From Arthrospiribacter ruber (GTDB lineage Bacteria > Bacteroidota > Bacteroidia > Cytophagales > Cyclobacteriaceae): 64,000 bases of DNA. The notes under the pieces are model-generated. The model was not told the origin of the DNA, made no database searches, and was given only the letters and a program-made list of their open reading frames with translations. The DNA lies in assembly GCF_019343195.1 (NCBI RefSeq), contig NZ_RPHB01000008.1, positions 248,001 through 312,000 on the forward strand. The letters are read 5' to 3'. The position numbers and the translations under genes are program-made. Positions 50,138-60,292 of this stretch are shown one piece after another (positions within the stretch are counted from its first letter, which is position 1; every line of letters starts with the position of its first letter).

Positions 50138-50230
50138 GCACAAACACTCAGCAATCCAACTATTTGAAGACTGATAAAGCAACCCTATTAGAACATGCTC
50201 TTCCTTGCTAGACTAGATAAACTTAAACTA

Positions 50231-51070
50231 TTAAAAATATGGAAACCAAAGCATCATTGATGCACCGAATATCCCAGTTGCCGTTACAAGGGTAAGCAAG
50301 ATCAAGAGCATGGAATAAAAGACTTTTGGTAGGTCCCTACCACTTTTTTCCACCCGGAAATACATTTCCAAAAAGGCTAACGGAAGAATAAACTGTGCTG
50401 CATTTAATATGGTCAAAGCTGGCCCTTCAAATGTTTCGGGATCAAATCCTACAGGTCCTGAATTGACCAATAGCCAGAACATAAGACCTATTCTGAAAAA
50501 CCAGACACCACTGGCAGCCATAAAAAGCCTGAGCCCCCATCTTCTATGGGAAGAGACCATGCTGCTTTTGGCCCGGCTGTAAACAAAGTAGGAGAAAACA
50601 ATGATCAGAACACCATTGAATGCTGTAAGATTGGCATTTAACTGAGACCCCAAGGGTTTGTTGAGTAGGTTTATCAATATCCCAGTGATACTGGTCAGAA
50701 GCGCTACTCCTAGATATATTCTTCCATTTATCCTATGAAAGGCTGGAAAATGCTTCCGTAATGCGGGAATGAGCTGCAAAGGCCCTCCTATAGTAATGAC
50801 CCCTGCCATAAAAATATGCAAGAAAACTATGGCATTGCTCCACAATCTACCTTCTTGATATCCGTGTGGCATGAAGGAATTCCAGGCTTCCCAGTCTCCC
50901 CTAAATGAAGCACCTCCATAAAGCTTTATGATATAAGCTGCAAAGATAACCTGGCCTATGAATGCTGTAACAAACCAAATTTCTGTATTAAGTTTTAGAA
51001 GTCCTTCAGCAGAATACCTATTGAAAAGTGTTGAAATGCCATGCTTCTTTATCTGTATCGGTGAACCCAT
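50231..51070 (-). CDS. DUF2306-family membrane protein
   Basis: A 279-residue protein with seven to eight predicted helices. The conserved FLHIFMAGVITIGGPLQLIPALR and the HRINGRIYLGVALL segment, with histidines near helix ends, match the DUF2306 family, in which they may bind heme or a metal. The gene lies downstream of a Crp/Fnr regulator gene (gap about 55 nt, same strand), so the two probably form an operon and the regulator may control it. Function unknown; it has no iron box of the type seen in the neighbouring operons. Confidence 0.8.
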   Translation of the reverse strand: MGSPIQIKKHGISTLFNRYSAEGLLKLNTEIWFVTAFIGQVIFAAYIIKLYGGASFRGDWEAWNSFMPHGYQEGRLWSNAIVFLHIFMAGVITIGGPLQLIPALRKHFPAFHRINGRIYLGVALLTSITGILINLLNKPLGSQLNANLTAFNGVLIIVFSYFVYSRAKSSMVSSHRRWGLRLFMAASGVWFFRIGLMFWLLVNSGPVGFDPETFEGPALTILNAAQFILPLAFLEMYFRVEKSGRDLPKVFYSMLLILLTLVTATGIFGASMMLWFPYF

Positions 51071-51125
51071 ATTTTTGAATTTTCACCAATTTGACAAAAT
51101 GATTATAGCTTACACTTGACAAATG

Positions 51126-51701
51126 TTAAGAAATCAATTGCCTCCTGATGCGGCTCAGGCTTTCGGGCCGGATACCTAAGAATGAGGCTATATAGACGAG
51201 GGGGACGTTTCGGTTTATCATGGGATTTTTTTGGACAAAAGCTCTATATCGCTCTTCAGCGGTAAGGTTGCCCATTTCTGTCAACCTCTTTTTGTCTTCT
51301 TCAAGAAAATGTTGAAGGATCAAAATGGTGTAATCCTTTAGTATTGTGCTTTCTTTTAGCATGATATTTATATCATCCCTTTTGACCCTTAAAATGTCAC
51401 AGGCTGTAATGCACTGAAGGTTTTCATCAGAAGGTCTTCTTTCCATCATTGCCAAATAGCTGCTAAAAAATCTGGGGCCTTCATTGATATCAACGGTGAC
51501 TTCGAGACCTTTTTCATTTACATGAAAATTCCTCATGTGGCCGGACACTATAAAATTCTGATAGTCATGGACTGTACCCGCTTTTTCTATCAATTCCCCT
51601 TTGGAATAAGTAAAAGGCCTAAAATACTGAAGGCAAAGCTCCTTGTCTTTTGCTGTCATAGGGATCATTTGCTCTACAGTATCGAATAATGCCTGATGCA
51701 T
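51126..51701 (-). CDS. Crp/Fnr-family transcription regulator
   Basis: A 191-residue protein starting at the ATG at 51701; an in-frame ATG further upstream would add a hydrophobic stretch that does not fit the family. The N-terminal about 120 residues are a cyclic-nucleotide-binding-like beta barrel (KGELIEKAGTVHDYQNFIVS), followed by a helix-turn-helix around NVPLVYIASFLGIRPESLSRI. This is the shortened HTH type common in Bacteroidota Crp/Fnr proteins. No cysteines are arranged as in Fnr, so oxygen sensing is unlikely. Signal unknown. Confidence 0.85.
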   Translation of the reverse strand: MHQALFDTVEQMIPMTAKDKELCLQYFRPFTYSKGELIEKAGTVHDYQNFIVSGHMRNFHVNEKGLEVTVDINEGPRFFSSYLAMMERRPSDENLQCITACDILRVKRDDINIMLKESTILKDYTILILQHFLEEDKKRLTEMGNLTAEERYRAFVQKNPMINRNVPLVYIASFLGIRPESLSRIRRQLIS

Positions 51702-51965
51702 AAATAAAATTGGTTTGAAAATCCAAACTAAGCTAAAGCACAAAATCAGAATACACAAAAAAAAACGTGGTTGTTTATTGGTTCTAATTTTAATCTAAAA
51801 TCCATTGAAAAAAACTCCCTAGATTTTCACTATTTTCTATCTCCTCAAGTTTGCATTATATGAATTGTAAATTCATTCCTATAAAAAGGCTTTGTTGCAA
51901 ATTAAGCCTTCTTGAATAAAGGTTCATATAACTTTTTAGTACAATTAATTTTTAAATATAAACAC

Positions 51966-51998
51966 AAAAAAAGCACCTCTCTAAAAGAAAGGTGCTTT
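51966..51998 (-). terminator. Intrinsic terminator after the SusCD pair
   Basis: AAAGCACC (51970-51977) pairs with GGTGCTTT (51991-51998), followed on the minus strand by a T7 run. It ends transcription from the susD gene whose stop is at 52037. Confidence 0.8.
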
Positions 51999-52036
51999 AC
52001 AAATTCCATTGACACTTTGCTTGGGAATTTAAAAAC

Positions 52037-53695
52037 CTAATACCCGTTGTTCTGGGTAACGTTTTCATTCCCAACAATATCAATGTATAGCTGTGGGATA
52101 GGAAAGTACTCATGTTTTCCTTTGACAAACCTTCCATTAGTAAGATGAGAGCGTAGATTTTTCTCTGAATCAAAGTAAGTGTTCATTACTTCGTCAGCTA
52201 TCTCCCATCTGACAAGATCGAAGAACCTATGTCCTTCCATGGCAAGTTCAAGCCTTCTTTCCAACCTTACTGCATTCCTGGCTACATCCGGGTTGTTCCA
52301 TGGGGTTTGGTAGCTGTCTATGGCATACTTGGCTGCAGGCATTTGGCTGTTAAGAGCCAAAACAGGCTTAGTATTTTTGGCCCTGATCCTGACTTGGTTC
52401 ACCAATTCTCTGGCTCCTTCCAAATTGCCAGTTTCTACCAGAGCTTCTGCTTTCCAAAGCAGAAGGTCCGGATATCGTATCACATAATAGTTAAGCGAGC
52501 TTATGTACGGCCATACCTTTACCTGAAGACTGGACAAAGCCGATACGATCCTTTTTTTGGGACCATATGGACCATAAGTACTCAGGTCTCTTGCCCAGGA
52601 CGCTTCATAATTGATCCCCAGATCTAGGTAAGGAATACCTGGTCTTCCCACAGTATGGTCCAATCTTGGGTCCACATAATCCAGTTCAGAAAGGTTATTT
52701 CCGGCAACAGGAATACCTGATTGATCAACTTTATAGGCATTTATAAGGTTTTGGCTTGGCCTGTGAAAGCCATATTGCGGGTAGTGTGGGCCTCCCGGAG
52801 CTGAAAGTCTATCCCCAATAGCACCGTTAAAATGTCTTGGTTCTCCATCATTTACGGAAAACTGGACTGCAAAAATTATTTCCTCACTGTTATCGTTTTC
52901 CGGAAGAAATACATCTCGAAAGTCATCCAGCAGTCTATACTTTCCCGAATTGATTACTTCATCTGCTTCCTGAATGGTTTCATTCCATTTTTTCTGAAAA
53001 ACGTATGTTTTAGCAAGGTAGGCTGAGGCAGTGTAGCGATTTGGTCTACCTATGTCTTGTTGGCTATCCGGAAGAAGGTTTTTGGCATTTCTAAAATCTG
53101 TTTCAATTTTTGACCAAAGCTCCGTATCTGTAAGATCTTTATTGCCTTTGTAGAATGAGTCTATTTCGATATCCCCTTCATCAAGAAACGGAACATTTTT
53201 ATAGATTTTTTTCAATTCAAAATAATAATGGCCTCTAAGAAACAGCAGTTCTCCTGTCCTTACATCTTTCAACTGGGCATTAAAACCTTCCGAATTTCCC
53301 AGAAGGTACAATGCATAGTTTGTCCTTTTTATTCCTTCATACAATGCCAGCCATTTTCTTTGGACATCGGCAATAACAGGCGTTGTATTGAAGATTTCCA
53401 TTTGGTGGATCTGGTTTTGATCGCCTGTACCTCCCCCTCCTTTGTAGCAGTCATCGGAAACGGCATCCCCGAAGCTCCAGTTGGAAGCGGGAGAATTAAA
53501 ACCACTTGTGGCATTGTCAAACTGACCGTTCAATACGCTGTAAGCAGCAATTATGGCTCTTTCCACATTTTCAGGCCTGGTCATTTCAGCGGGAGAAACT
53601 TCTCCAAACGGTACTTCTTCCAAAAACTCCTGGGAACATGCCAACGTAAGCATTGCTCCCAAAATGCATAAGAATATTATTCTGTAAGATTTCAT
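52037..53695 (-). CDS. SusD/RagB-family nutrient-binding lipoprotein
   Basis: A 552-residue lipoprotein. The ATG at 53695 is used because it yields a proper lipoprotein signal (ILGAMLTLAC, with Cys near residue 19) and avoids overlap with susC; a codon 33 nt further upstream would extend into susC. It has the SusD_RagB fold pattern: an N-terminal helical TPR-like region with FLRGHYYFELKKIY and ASAYLAKTYVFQKKW, and C-terminal RYPDLLLWKAEALVETGN and RLELAMEGHRFFDLVRW. It presents a substrate to the SusC channel encoded just upstream. Substrate unknown. Confidence 0.93.
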   Translation of the reverse strand: MKSYRIIFLCILGAMLTLACSQEFLEEVPFGEVSPAEMTRPENVERAIIAAYSVLNGQFDNATSGFNSPASNWSFGDAVSDDCYKGGGGTGDQNQIHQMEIFNTTPVIADVQRKWLALYEGIKRTNYALYLLGNSEGFNAQLKDVRTGELLFLRGHYYFELKKIYKNVPFLDEGDIEIDSFYKGNKDLTDTELWSKIETDFRNAKNLLPDSQQDIGRPNRYTASAYLAKTYVFQKKWNETIQEADEVINSGKYRLLDDFRDVFLPENDNSEEIIFAVQFSVNDGEPRHFNGAIGDRLSAPGGPHYPQYGFHRPSQNLINAYKVDQSGIPVAGNNLSELDYVDPRLDHTVGRPGIPYLDLGINYEASWARDLSTYGPYGPKKRIVSALSSLQVKVWPYISSLNYYVIRYPDLLLWKAEALVETGNLEGARELVNQVRIRAKNTKPVLALNSQMPAAKYAIDSYQTPWNNPDVARNAVRLERRLELAMEGHRFFDLVRWEIADEVMNTYFDSEKNLRSHLTNGRFVKGKHEYFPIPQLYIDIVGNENVTQNNGY

Positions 53696-53705
53696 TTCTC
53701 TTGAT

Positions 53706-56700
53706 TTAAAGTTTGATGTTGAGGCCAAGAATTATTGTTCTGGAGGGAGGGTATACACCTCTATCCACTCCAATGTCCAGGTTTCTATTGGAGCTGGAGT
53801 AATTTTGAAGGCCGATTTCAGGGGTCATACCGCTGTAATTGGTCAGGGTAAAGAGGTTGTTTGTCTGTCCATAAACCCTAAGTTCAAGTCCTCCCAGTTT
53901 ATGAGGAGGAATGTTGTACCCAATTTGCAGGTTGTTCAGCTTGATAAATGATGCTTGTTCCACAAAAAATGAAGAGGGCCTGATATTTTCATTTTGATCA
54001 TCAAGGCTAAGTCTTGGGATTGTAGCTCCCGGATTTTCGGGGGTCCATGCTCCCAATAGATCTGCAGATTTGTTGTAAGCAGACTGGTTAAAGAAGTGGG
54101 TTTTGTATTTGGTAAGGTTATAGATATCCTGACCAAAAGATCCGTTGAAGAAGAGGTTAAGGTCAAAATTCTTGTAATTGAAATTGGCATTAAATCCTAT
54201 AATTGCTTTGGGATGGGGAGAACCTATTACAGTCCTGTCATTGGCATCAATTACCCCATCTCCATTTACGTCTCTAAAAATAAGATCGCCGGGTTGGGCA
54301 TTCGGTTGTAGACCATAAGACTCAACCTCTTCCACTGATTGAAAAATACCTATGGCATCATGGCCAAAGAAGGAGCCAATGGCCTGTCCGGGCAAAGTTC
54401 GGGACACCTCCTGACCAAAATTAACTGAATGAAGGGAAGAGCCTGGAATTCCAAGATAACTTACTCCATCACTGAGCTCCATGAGTTCATTTCTGTAGAA
54501 GGAATAGTTCAGACCCAGATTGTAATACAAAGCCCCTGCATTTCCGGAATATTTGGCACCGATCTCCAGCCCTGTATTTCTCATTTTTCCGCCATTTGTC
54601 CAAACGCCGTCATTTGTCCCCCCATATGTCGGTGGTATTGGAGCATATACTAAAAGATTGTCAGTAATTTTATTGAAATAATCCATAGAAACAGACAACC
54701 TGTTTTCAAACAGTTCAACATCCACACCAATTCCGGACTGTGTGGTCGTTTCCCAGGTCAGGTTGGCATTAGCTACTCTTGTTTCCACGAGGCCTATCGC
54801 AACACTTTCCTGTGCACCATCTATGGCATAGTTGGAATGATGGATATTGTTCTGAAAGCTTGCAAGGCTTGAGTAGGCAGGAAGTTGCTGATTCCCTGTC
54901 ATCCCCCAGTTAACCCTGACTTTCAGCTCATTGACACTTCTTCCCAGGTCAATGAAATTTTCTTCACTTACTCTCCATCCAGCTGAAAACGCGGGGAAAA
55001 TATCCCATTTGTTATTGGAAAGTCTTGAGGTACCGTCATATCTTACTGTTGCAGAAAGCAAATATTTATCGGCGAAGGAATAGTTCACTTTCCCGAAATA
55101 TGAAAGTAAATTCCATTGGTCGGCAACCCCTGTATTCTGTTGGTTATCTGTACCATAACTCAGGTACCTGAAATTTGGGTCTTCATAGAGAAACCCTTCC
55201 CTGTATGCAGATTTTGATTCAGCGTATTGTTCAATGGCTTCCTGTCCCAGAAGGAAATCCAGTCTGTTTTTTCCTGATTCTATACTATAATTCAGGGTAT
55301 TGGTCCATGCCAGCTGATAATAAAATGAGCTGTTATCTGATAGGCTGTTTACTACTCTTAATGATAAAATTTCATCATACAAAGGGGCGAATGCCCTTCT
55401 GTTATAGTTTTCATAATCCAGACCCAGGTTTGTTCGGAAAGAGAGGTTTTTAAGGATTTCGGCTTCTCCATAAATATTGCCCAGAACCTTTATCCTGTTT
55501 CTGGTATTGTCCTTTTGTCTGGTCAATGAGCCCAGAGGATTGGCAATATCATTAAGAGGGTTACCTGCAAAATTTCCTTCAGTATCCCTTACTGGCACGA
55601 TTGAGGGAAACTGAAACGCATCATATACTATACTTCCAAGTGAGCTATTGATTCCAACATCATTGGTTCTAGTCAGAGATGTGGTAAAATTCTGACCTAT
55701 GGTAATGCGGTTCTTTATTCTGTATTCTGAATTGTATCTTATTGAAAACCGGTCAAAGCCGGTATGTCTTATAATTCCCTCCTGATTAAAGTATCCAAGG
55801 CCGAGCAGTTGTCTGGAATTTTCATCCCCTTTGGACACATTCAAATTATAAGAGTTCACTTTGGCATTTTGAAAAATCTCTCTGACCCAGTCGGTATCTC
55901 CGGAAGGAATTGTTTCAGCCTGGTTCAGGAAAATGGGAATCTGTGCCCTTTGAGGGTTATTTCCATAAATATCCGAAGTTGGATTTCTTCCATCGTTTAA
56001 AGATGCCTGCCAAAGCATGTCTCCATATTGTTGGGCGGAAAGCATTCTTGGCAAATTGAAGGCCTGTTGAATCCCGGAATACGCATCCAGGCTAACTGAA
56101 GTTTCTTCGCTCCTACCTTTTTTTGTTGTGATAATAACCACCCCGTTTGCAGCCCTTGAGCCATATATGGAAGCGGCAGAAGCATCTTTGAGTACTTGCA
56201 GGGACTCAATATCCTGGGGGTTGATTGAATTGAGCCCACCTGAGATTGGTGTACCGTCCACCACATAGAGCGGATCATTGTTGTTGACGGTTCCAAAACC
56301 CCTGATCCTGATTGAAACATTACCACCTGGACCATTATCAGAGAGCACTTGAACTCCTGGAGCCCTGCCCGCAAGCATGTTTTCGACATTGGCCACCGGA
56401 ATATTCTTAATTTCATCCATGTTAACCACTGCAACAGCACCTGTCAGGTCCTTTTTTCGTTGGACATCATAGCCCATTACAACAAATTCTTCCAGAAGGT
56501 CTCCTTCTTCTTCTAGATATACAAGGATTGAAGTTTCATTGCTTATCGCAACATGCTGACTTCTGAAGCCTATATATGAGATGATCAGTTCCTTGGTCTC
56601 ATCAGGGACCATGATCAAAAACTCCCCTTCAAGGTCAGTAATAGTACCAATATTTGTTTCGGGAACGAATACAGAAGCACCTACTACGGGTTCATTCCTT

Positions 56701-56882
56701 TTTGCATCGAGGACTTTTCCCCTGAGTTCCTTTTGATACAAGAGGTTATAGGTATCCGGAGAACCTTTCAATGTCGGGCTTAGATTCCCGGCGAAAGATG
56801 AATGACAGATAAGTACCAAAAATAGCACTATCCGCAAGCTACTGATTGCAGTATACCTGCTTTTAAGTAAAATAAAATTCAT
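53706..56882 (-). CDS. SusC/RagA-family TonB-dependent transporter
   Basis: A 1058-residue transporter: signal peptide (about 1-32), carboxypeptidase-regulatory-like domain (about 52-130), plug with the SusC box LEEFVVMGYDVQRKKDLTGA, IRIRGFGTVNNNDPLYVVDG and SLQVLKDASAASIYGSRAAN, then the barrel ending in ILGLNIKL. It has no STN domain and no nearby regulator, so control is not evident. It is followed by its SusD partner and then a terminator. The strong hairpin in its leader is noted separately. No iron box is present. Confidence 0.94.
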   Translation of the reverse strand: MNFILLKSRYTAISSLRIVLFLVLICHSSFAGNLSPTLKGSPDTYNLLYQKELRGKVLDAKRNEPVVGASVFVPETNIGTITDLEGEFLIMVPDETKELIISYIGFRSQHVAISNETSILVYLEEEGDLLEEFVVMGYDVQRKKDLTGAVAVVNMDEIKNIPVANVENMLAGRAPGVQVLSDNGPGGNVSIRIRGFGTVNNNDPLYVVDGTPISGGLNSINPQDIESLQVLKDASAASIYGSRAANGVVIITTKKGRSEETSVSLDAYSGIQQAFNLPRMLSAQQYGDMLWQASLNDGRNPTSDIYGNNPQRAQIPIFLNQAETIPSGDTDWVREIFQNAKVNSYNLNVSKGDENSRQLLGLGYFNQEGIIRHTGFDRFSIRYNSEYRIKNRITIGQNFTTSLTRTNDVGINSSLGSIVYDAFQFPSIVPVRDTEGNFAGNPLNDIANPLGSLTRQKDNTRNRIKVLGNIYGEAEILKNLSFRTNLGLDYENYNRRAFAPLYDEILSLRVVNSLSDNSSFYYQLAWTNTLNYSIESGKNRLDFLLGQEAIEQYAESKSAYREGFLYEDPNFRYLSYGTDNQQNTGVADQWNLLSYFGKVNYSFADKYLLSATVRYDGTSRLSNNKWDIFPAFSAGWRVSEENFIDLGRSVNELKVRVNWGMTGNQQLPAYSSLASFQNNIHHSNYAIDGAQESVAIGLVETRVANANLTWETTTQSGIGVDVELFENRLSVSMDYFNKITDNLLVYAPIPPTYGGTNDGVWTNGGKMRNTGLEIGAKYSGNAGALYYNLGLNYSFYRNELMELSDGVSYLGIPGSSLHSVNFGQEVSRTLPGQAIGSFFGHDAIGIFQSVEEVESYGLQPNAQPGDLIFRDVNGDGVIDANDRTVIGSPHPKAIIGFNANFNYKNFDLNLFFNGSFGQDIYNLTKYKTHFFNQSAYNKSADLLGAWTPENPGATIPRLSLDDQNENIRPSSFFVEQASFIKLNNLQIGYNIPPHKLGGLELRVYGQTNNLFTLTNYSGMTPEIGLQNYSSSNRNLDIGVDRGVYPPSRTIILGLNIKL

Positions 56883-56927
56883 AAATTTAAATGTTAATGT
56901 TATAAGTCGTTTTATAGCTTAATTCTT

Positions 56928-56953
56928 AACCGGGTTGTTGGCGCAGCCCGGTT
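56928..56953. terminator. Hairpin in the susC leader
   Basis: AACCGGG (56928-56934) and CCCGGTT (56947-56953) pair over 7 bp, about 45 nt before the susC ATG. The T-rich side is on the + strand, where no gene precedes it, so it may be a leader structure and not a terminator. Confidence 0.4.
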
Positions 56954-57610
56954 TTCTCATTTTGTTTGTTTCATAGGCTTACATAGGATTAGGTTTTTCA
57001 GATATTCTTTCAAGCAATGATATTGATGGCCACAGCTCCAAAACTTTGGACTGAAAAAATTCTTTATAATTTGGCTTTAACCGGACATAGTGAACTCATC
57101 AGATATCATTCTGCAAATCTATTTTTAATAAACATTTCGTTTATACCAGTTCAGGTTATGCTTATTTTATTTTATGTGCAGGTTATTTCAAGAAATCAGA
57201 AAAAAACTTAACTAATATTTAATTGTAAATAATTGGTAATATTAAAAATTTTCAATTAAGTTAATTTAAATAAACTTTTTTTTTAAATAAATGACATTGT
57301 TTTTATTTGGAAGGTCAATTCTCCATGAGTTCAGTTCATAAAAAAGATAGGCCTGTATCGGGAACAATAATTGATTTTTGCAAAAGGTTCTATTATGAAT
57401 CGGAGTAGAACTTTAAGTTAAGTCTGGATACTTATACATCAGTAAAAATCAAGAAAATTTTAATAAACAGGATGAACAAGTCAAATCTATTGAATAGATA
57501 TAATTGCTTTCCAAGAATGAGGTAGGGTCAAAAAAGTTTTGAAATTCGCAGATGGATTTTGAATAATTTTAATCAGTCATTCTATCCAAACTTTTGGTTT
57601 TCGATTAAAA
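56954..57610. other. AT-rich stretch without genes
   Basis: About 650 bp between two hairpins, strongly AT-rich with many poly-T/poly-A tracts and no convincing gene. The minus-strand TAGATTTG at 57114-57121 fits a -7 element for the susC downstream but lacks a TTG at the right distance. Otherwise nothing recognisable. Confidence 0.5.
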
Positions 57611-57648
57611 GAAATTCCGGATGAAAACGTTTAATCATCCGGAATTTC
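57611..57648 (-). terminator. Intrinsic terminator after the phosphatase gene
   Basis: A perfect 14-bp stem GAAATTCCGGATGA (57611-57624) / TCATCCGGAATTTC (57635-57648) with a 10-nt loop, followed on the minus strand by CTTTTAAT. It lies 43 nt past the phosphatase stop. Confidence 0.8.
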
Positions 57649-57690
57649 AGATTATAGAGAAAAACTCTTTATCGATAAATACATTTAAGA

Positions 57691-58626
57691 CTACTTTTCA
57701 ATTTTGCTATGGTAGAGTGTTACTCCACTCTTATTGATGACATCAAACTCAATTTTCTCTTCAGTCAAGGAAAATAGGATAAAGCCTGGCTCTGATGCGG
57801 TGAACTTTGTATATGGCAGCGTATCACTTTGGGTAACTTCTGATGCCGACCCAGAAATCACCTGTTTGATTCCGTTATGCTCAAGGTATTGAAGGCTGTG
57901 GTCATGGCCGCTGATGTAAAGATCTACTTCTGAATGCCTTAACAAATTTTCCAATGATTTTCTAATGGACCTGGTGTCATAACCATTGGTCCTTCCACCT
58001 GTATATACAGGGTGATGACCTACTACGATTTTCCAGGCAATTTCGTCATCTTCTTCTTCAATGAGTTTCTTCATCCACTTTTTTTGGGCTAAGGAGTCGG
58101 ACTTGGCAACATTGGGACCGTAGATAGAATTGGCATAAAATTCTGGGATGAGGCTATTGGTATCTATATAAATGAACAAAGCCTTTTTTCTACTTCCTTT
58201 TATAGGAATAGTTTTGGAGTAATACCTATCAGGCATGTTCCATCTTCTGGAAATGCGGGAGTATTCCACCTGGGCATCCGGGTCACCGAGGTAATCATGA
58301 TTTCCTAAAATAGCGTACCAATCTATCTGAAGATGATAGCTTTTATAAATATCTTCAAATGAATATTTCCACAAGGGGTCAAGGATACTTCTGACACCAT
58401 TAGGGTAGAAATTATCACCTGATGAAATGATAAAATCGGGTTTATATTTTTTCACCTGATGGAGAAGTTGATCAGCAACTTCCAGCTGCTGATCATCTCC
58501 ATTTCTCCCCCAGTCACCAATAACTATGAATTTATTGGATCTAACAGTTGGGTCAATTGTCTGTGATTCAACCCTTAATACCAAGCCTGAAAATATCAAA
58601 CAGAATATTAATAACCTTTTCAGCAT
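57691..58626 (-). CDS. Purple acid phosphatase-type metallophosphoesterase, secreted
   Basis: A 311-residue enzyme with a signal peptide (about 1-22). All five metallophosphatase motifs are in order: GDWG (37-40), GDNFYPNG (70-77), GNHD (108-111), GHHP (203-206) and GHDH (240-243). These bind the two metals and place it among tartrate-resistant acid phosphatase-like proteins, which hydrolyse phosphomonoesters and related substrates. It is encoded 4 nt after the SusD gene, so it is a member of the SusCD operon. The operon probably captures a phosphorylated organic compound, cleaves phosphate at or near the surface and imports the product or the ligand. Confidence 0.93.
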   Translation of the reverse strand: MLKRLLIFCLIFSGLVLRVESQTIDPTVRSNKFIVIGDWGRNGDDQQLEVADQLLHQVKKYKPDFIISSGDNFYPNGVRSILDPLWKYSFEDIYKSYHLQIDWYAILGNHDYLGDPDAQVEYSRISRRWNMPDRYYSKTIPIKGSRKKALFIYIDTNSLIPEFYANSIYGPNVAKSDSLAQKKWMKKLIEEEDDEIAWKIVVGHHPVYTGGRTNGYDTRSIRKSLENLLRHSEVDLYISGHDHSLQYLEHNGIKQVISGSASEVTQSDTLPYTKFTASEPGFILFSLTEEKIEFDVINKSGVTLYHSKIEK

Positions 58627-58630
58627 AACT

Positions 58631-60202
58631 TTAATATCCGGGGTTTTGAATCAATTTAGGGTTGGTTGCCAGTTCACCTTGAGGAATGGGAAAAACCCTT
58701 CTGTATGTTTCATTGTTGGTTTTCACCGGTAAATTGGTTTCAGCATCTCTGCCCCATTCACTTTCAAATTTCCCAAACCTGATCAGGTCATTTCTTCTCC
58801 AGGTTTCGCCAGCCATTTCCCTACCTCTTTCTTCTAAGAGAATATCCAGATCAATGGCAGCCAAGGTGCTGGCATTCCGGATTGACCTGACCTGATTGAC
58901 TAGCTCCAAAGGGTTTTGGCCCATAGGGTCATTTGCTCCCCTTAGCAAAGCCTCTGCTTTTAGCAGGACAAAGTCGGCATACCTGAACAGTAGGAAATCA
59001 TTTCTGGAATCTCTGCTGGAAGTCCATGTTGGGTCTGGCGTGTATTTTACATTTCGGGCTCCTTGGGCAATCTGTTGTGGAGATCGCCCTCTATCGAAGG
59101 TTTCCACATTCACAAATGCAATCTCAGGGTCCAAAAACACATGGTAATCCCCATCCATCATGGGGCTACCATCATTATAATATTGGTGTCCGACCAACCA
59201 AATCCCATTTCTGATGTCCTCTGGATCCTTTTCGAATAAATAGTAAAAATCTGCCCAGGTATGTTGACAATTACCAACGCTAATTGTAGTCGGCAATCCA
59301 AAATTCACTCTGGAAAGCGGGTGCAAAGGAAATCTCCCTAACCTCATCCCATTGGCACCAAAATTTTGATCAAATGGGATTGCGAATATGGTCTCTTTAA
59401 TATGTGGTCCGTTGTTAAAGCCAAACATTTCCATGTAATTCTCCTCAAGATCAAAGGGCTGGTTAGCCCCGTTTTCACTGGCACTCATTATGATGTTAAT
59501 GGAGTTTACTGCTTCTTGATACTTAGCTGTTCCTGTATATACTTCAGCATTGATATACATTTTTGCAAGAAGAGCATGGGCCATCCAATAAGTTGGTTTC
59601 CCGTATGTAGCTGTACCTATTTCTTTGGACAGGAAAGGCAAAGCTTCTGAAACTTCATTTTCCAGGTATGCAAAAACTGCACTTCGGTCTGAATTTCCAG
59701 GTAGTGTAAGCTCCCCATATTCAGGGCTGATAGGAACATTTCCAAACAGGTCCATCACAAAGAAATAATAGAGTGCGCGCATTGTCCTGATTTCTGCTAC
59801 GGTCCCGTCCTTTATTTCACCCTCACTGGCATTTTCCAGGGCGGCCAGTATTTCACCACAAAGGCTGATACCTCTATACGCCCAAGTCCAAGTGGAATTG
59901 ATATGGGGGTGTGTTTCATCCCAAGTGTGTAGATTTAGCTGTATGTACCTTCCCCCATCATAATAATCTGCTCCTCTGGCAGTAAGGACTGCTTCATCTG
60001 TTGTCAGTTCCTGCAGGTAATAATAGTCAAGGGCTATATTGTTTCTCAGCTGTACATATACAGGCCCGGTTACGGAGGCAAACTCTGCGTCTGATCTTGG
60101 AAACACATCTGAAGTATAGCTGGACTCTATAGGCACATCAAGGTCCGTGCAGGCCAGTAGTCCCAGTAATAATAAAGCACTTAGTATATTTTTCATTTTC
60201 AT
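58631..60202 (-). CDS. SusD/RagB-family lipoprotein of the phosphatase locus
   Basis: A 523-residue lipoprotein with signal peptide ending LLGLLAC (lipid Cys about residue 18). SusD features are the N-terminal region TSDVFPRSDAEFASVTG, a TPR-like MRALYYFFVMDLFGNVPIS, and C-terminal RYADFVLLKAEALLRG and RRNDLIRFGKFESEW. It lies 90 nt after the SusC gene and 4 nt before the phosphatase. It should bind the phosphorylated substrate or the released nutrient at the cell surface. Length and domain order are normal for the family. Confidence 0.93.
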   Translation of the reverse strand: MKMKNILSALLLLGLLACTDLDVPIESSYTSDVFPRSDAEFASVTGPVYVQLRNNIALDYYYLQELTTDEAVLTARGADYYDGGRYIQLNLHTWDETHPHINSTWTWAYRGISLCGEILAALENASEGEIKDGTVAEIRTMRALYYFFVMDLFGNVPISPEYGELTLPGNSDRSAVFAYLENEVSEALPFLSKEIGTATYGKPTYWMAHALLAKMYINAEVYTGTAKYQEAVNSINIIMSASENGANQPFDLEENYMEMFGFNNGPHIKETIFAIPFDQNFGANGMRLGRFPLHPLSRVNFGLPTTISVGNCQHTWADFYYLFEKDPEDIRNGIWLVGHQYYNDGSPMMDGDYHVFLDPEIAFVNVETFDRGRSPQQIAQGARNVKYTPDPTWTSSRDSRNDFLLFRYADFVLLKAEALLRGANDPMGQNPLELVNQVRSIRNASTLAAIDLDILLEERGREMAGETWRRNDLIRFGKFESEWGRDAETNLPVKTNNETYRRVFPIPQGELATNPKLIQNPGY

Positions 60203-60292
60203 GTTAATTTTTATTCAAAGAATTCTGAAATGGTTCAGCTTCCATCGATATTTCTGGGCTTTCCCTTTGAATGGAAGCACTTTTTAAGGTTT

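Noticed and set aside
51781-51800. A possible iron box upstream of the Crp/Fnr gene (AATCTAAAA)
   Set aside because: Only one half-site matches; the other arm is missing, so it falls below the standard of the eight sites reported.
53696-53728. An earlier start for the SusD gene overlapping susC
   Set aside because: It would put eleven extra residues before the lipoprotein signal peptide; the ATG at 53695 gives a normal signal and no overlap.
57114-57121. TAGATTTG on the minus strand as a promoter for the susC at 56882
   Set aside because: It matches a -7 element, but no TTG occurs at a suitable distance and the leader would exceed 200 nt; kept only as a note.
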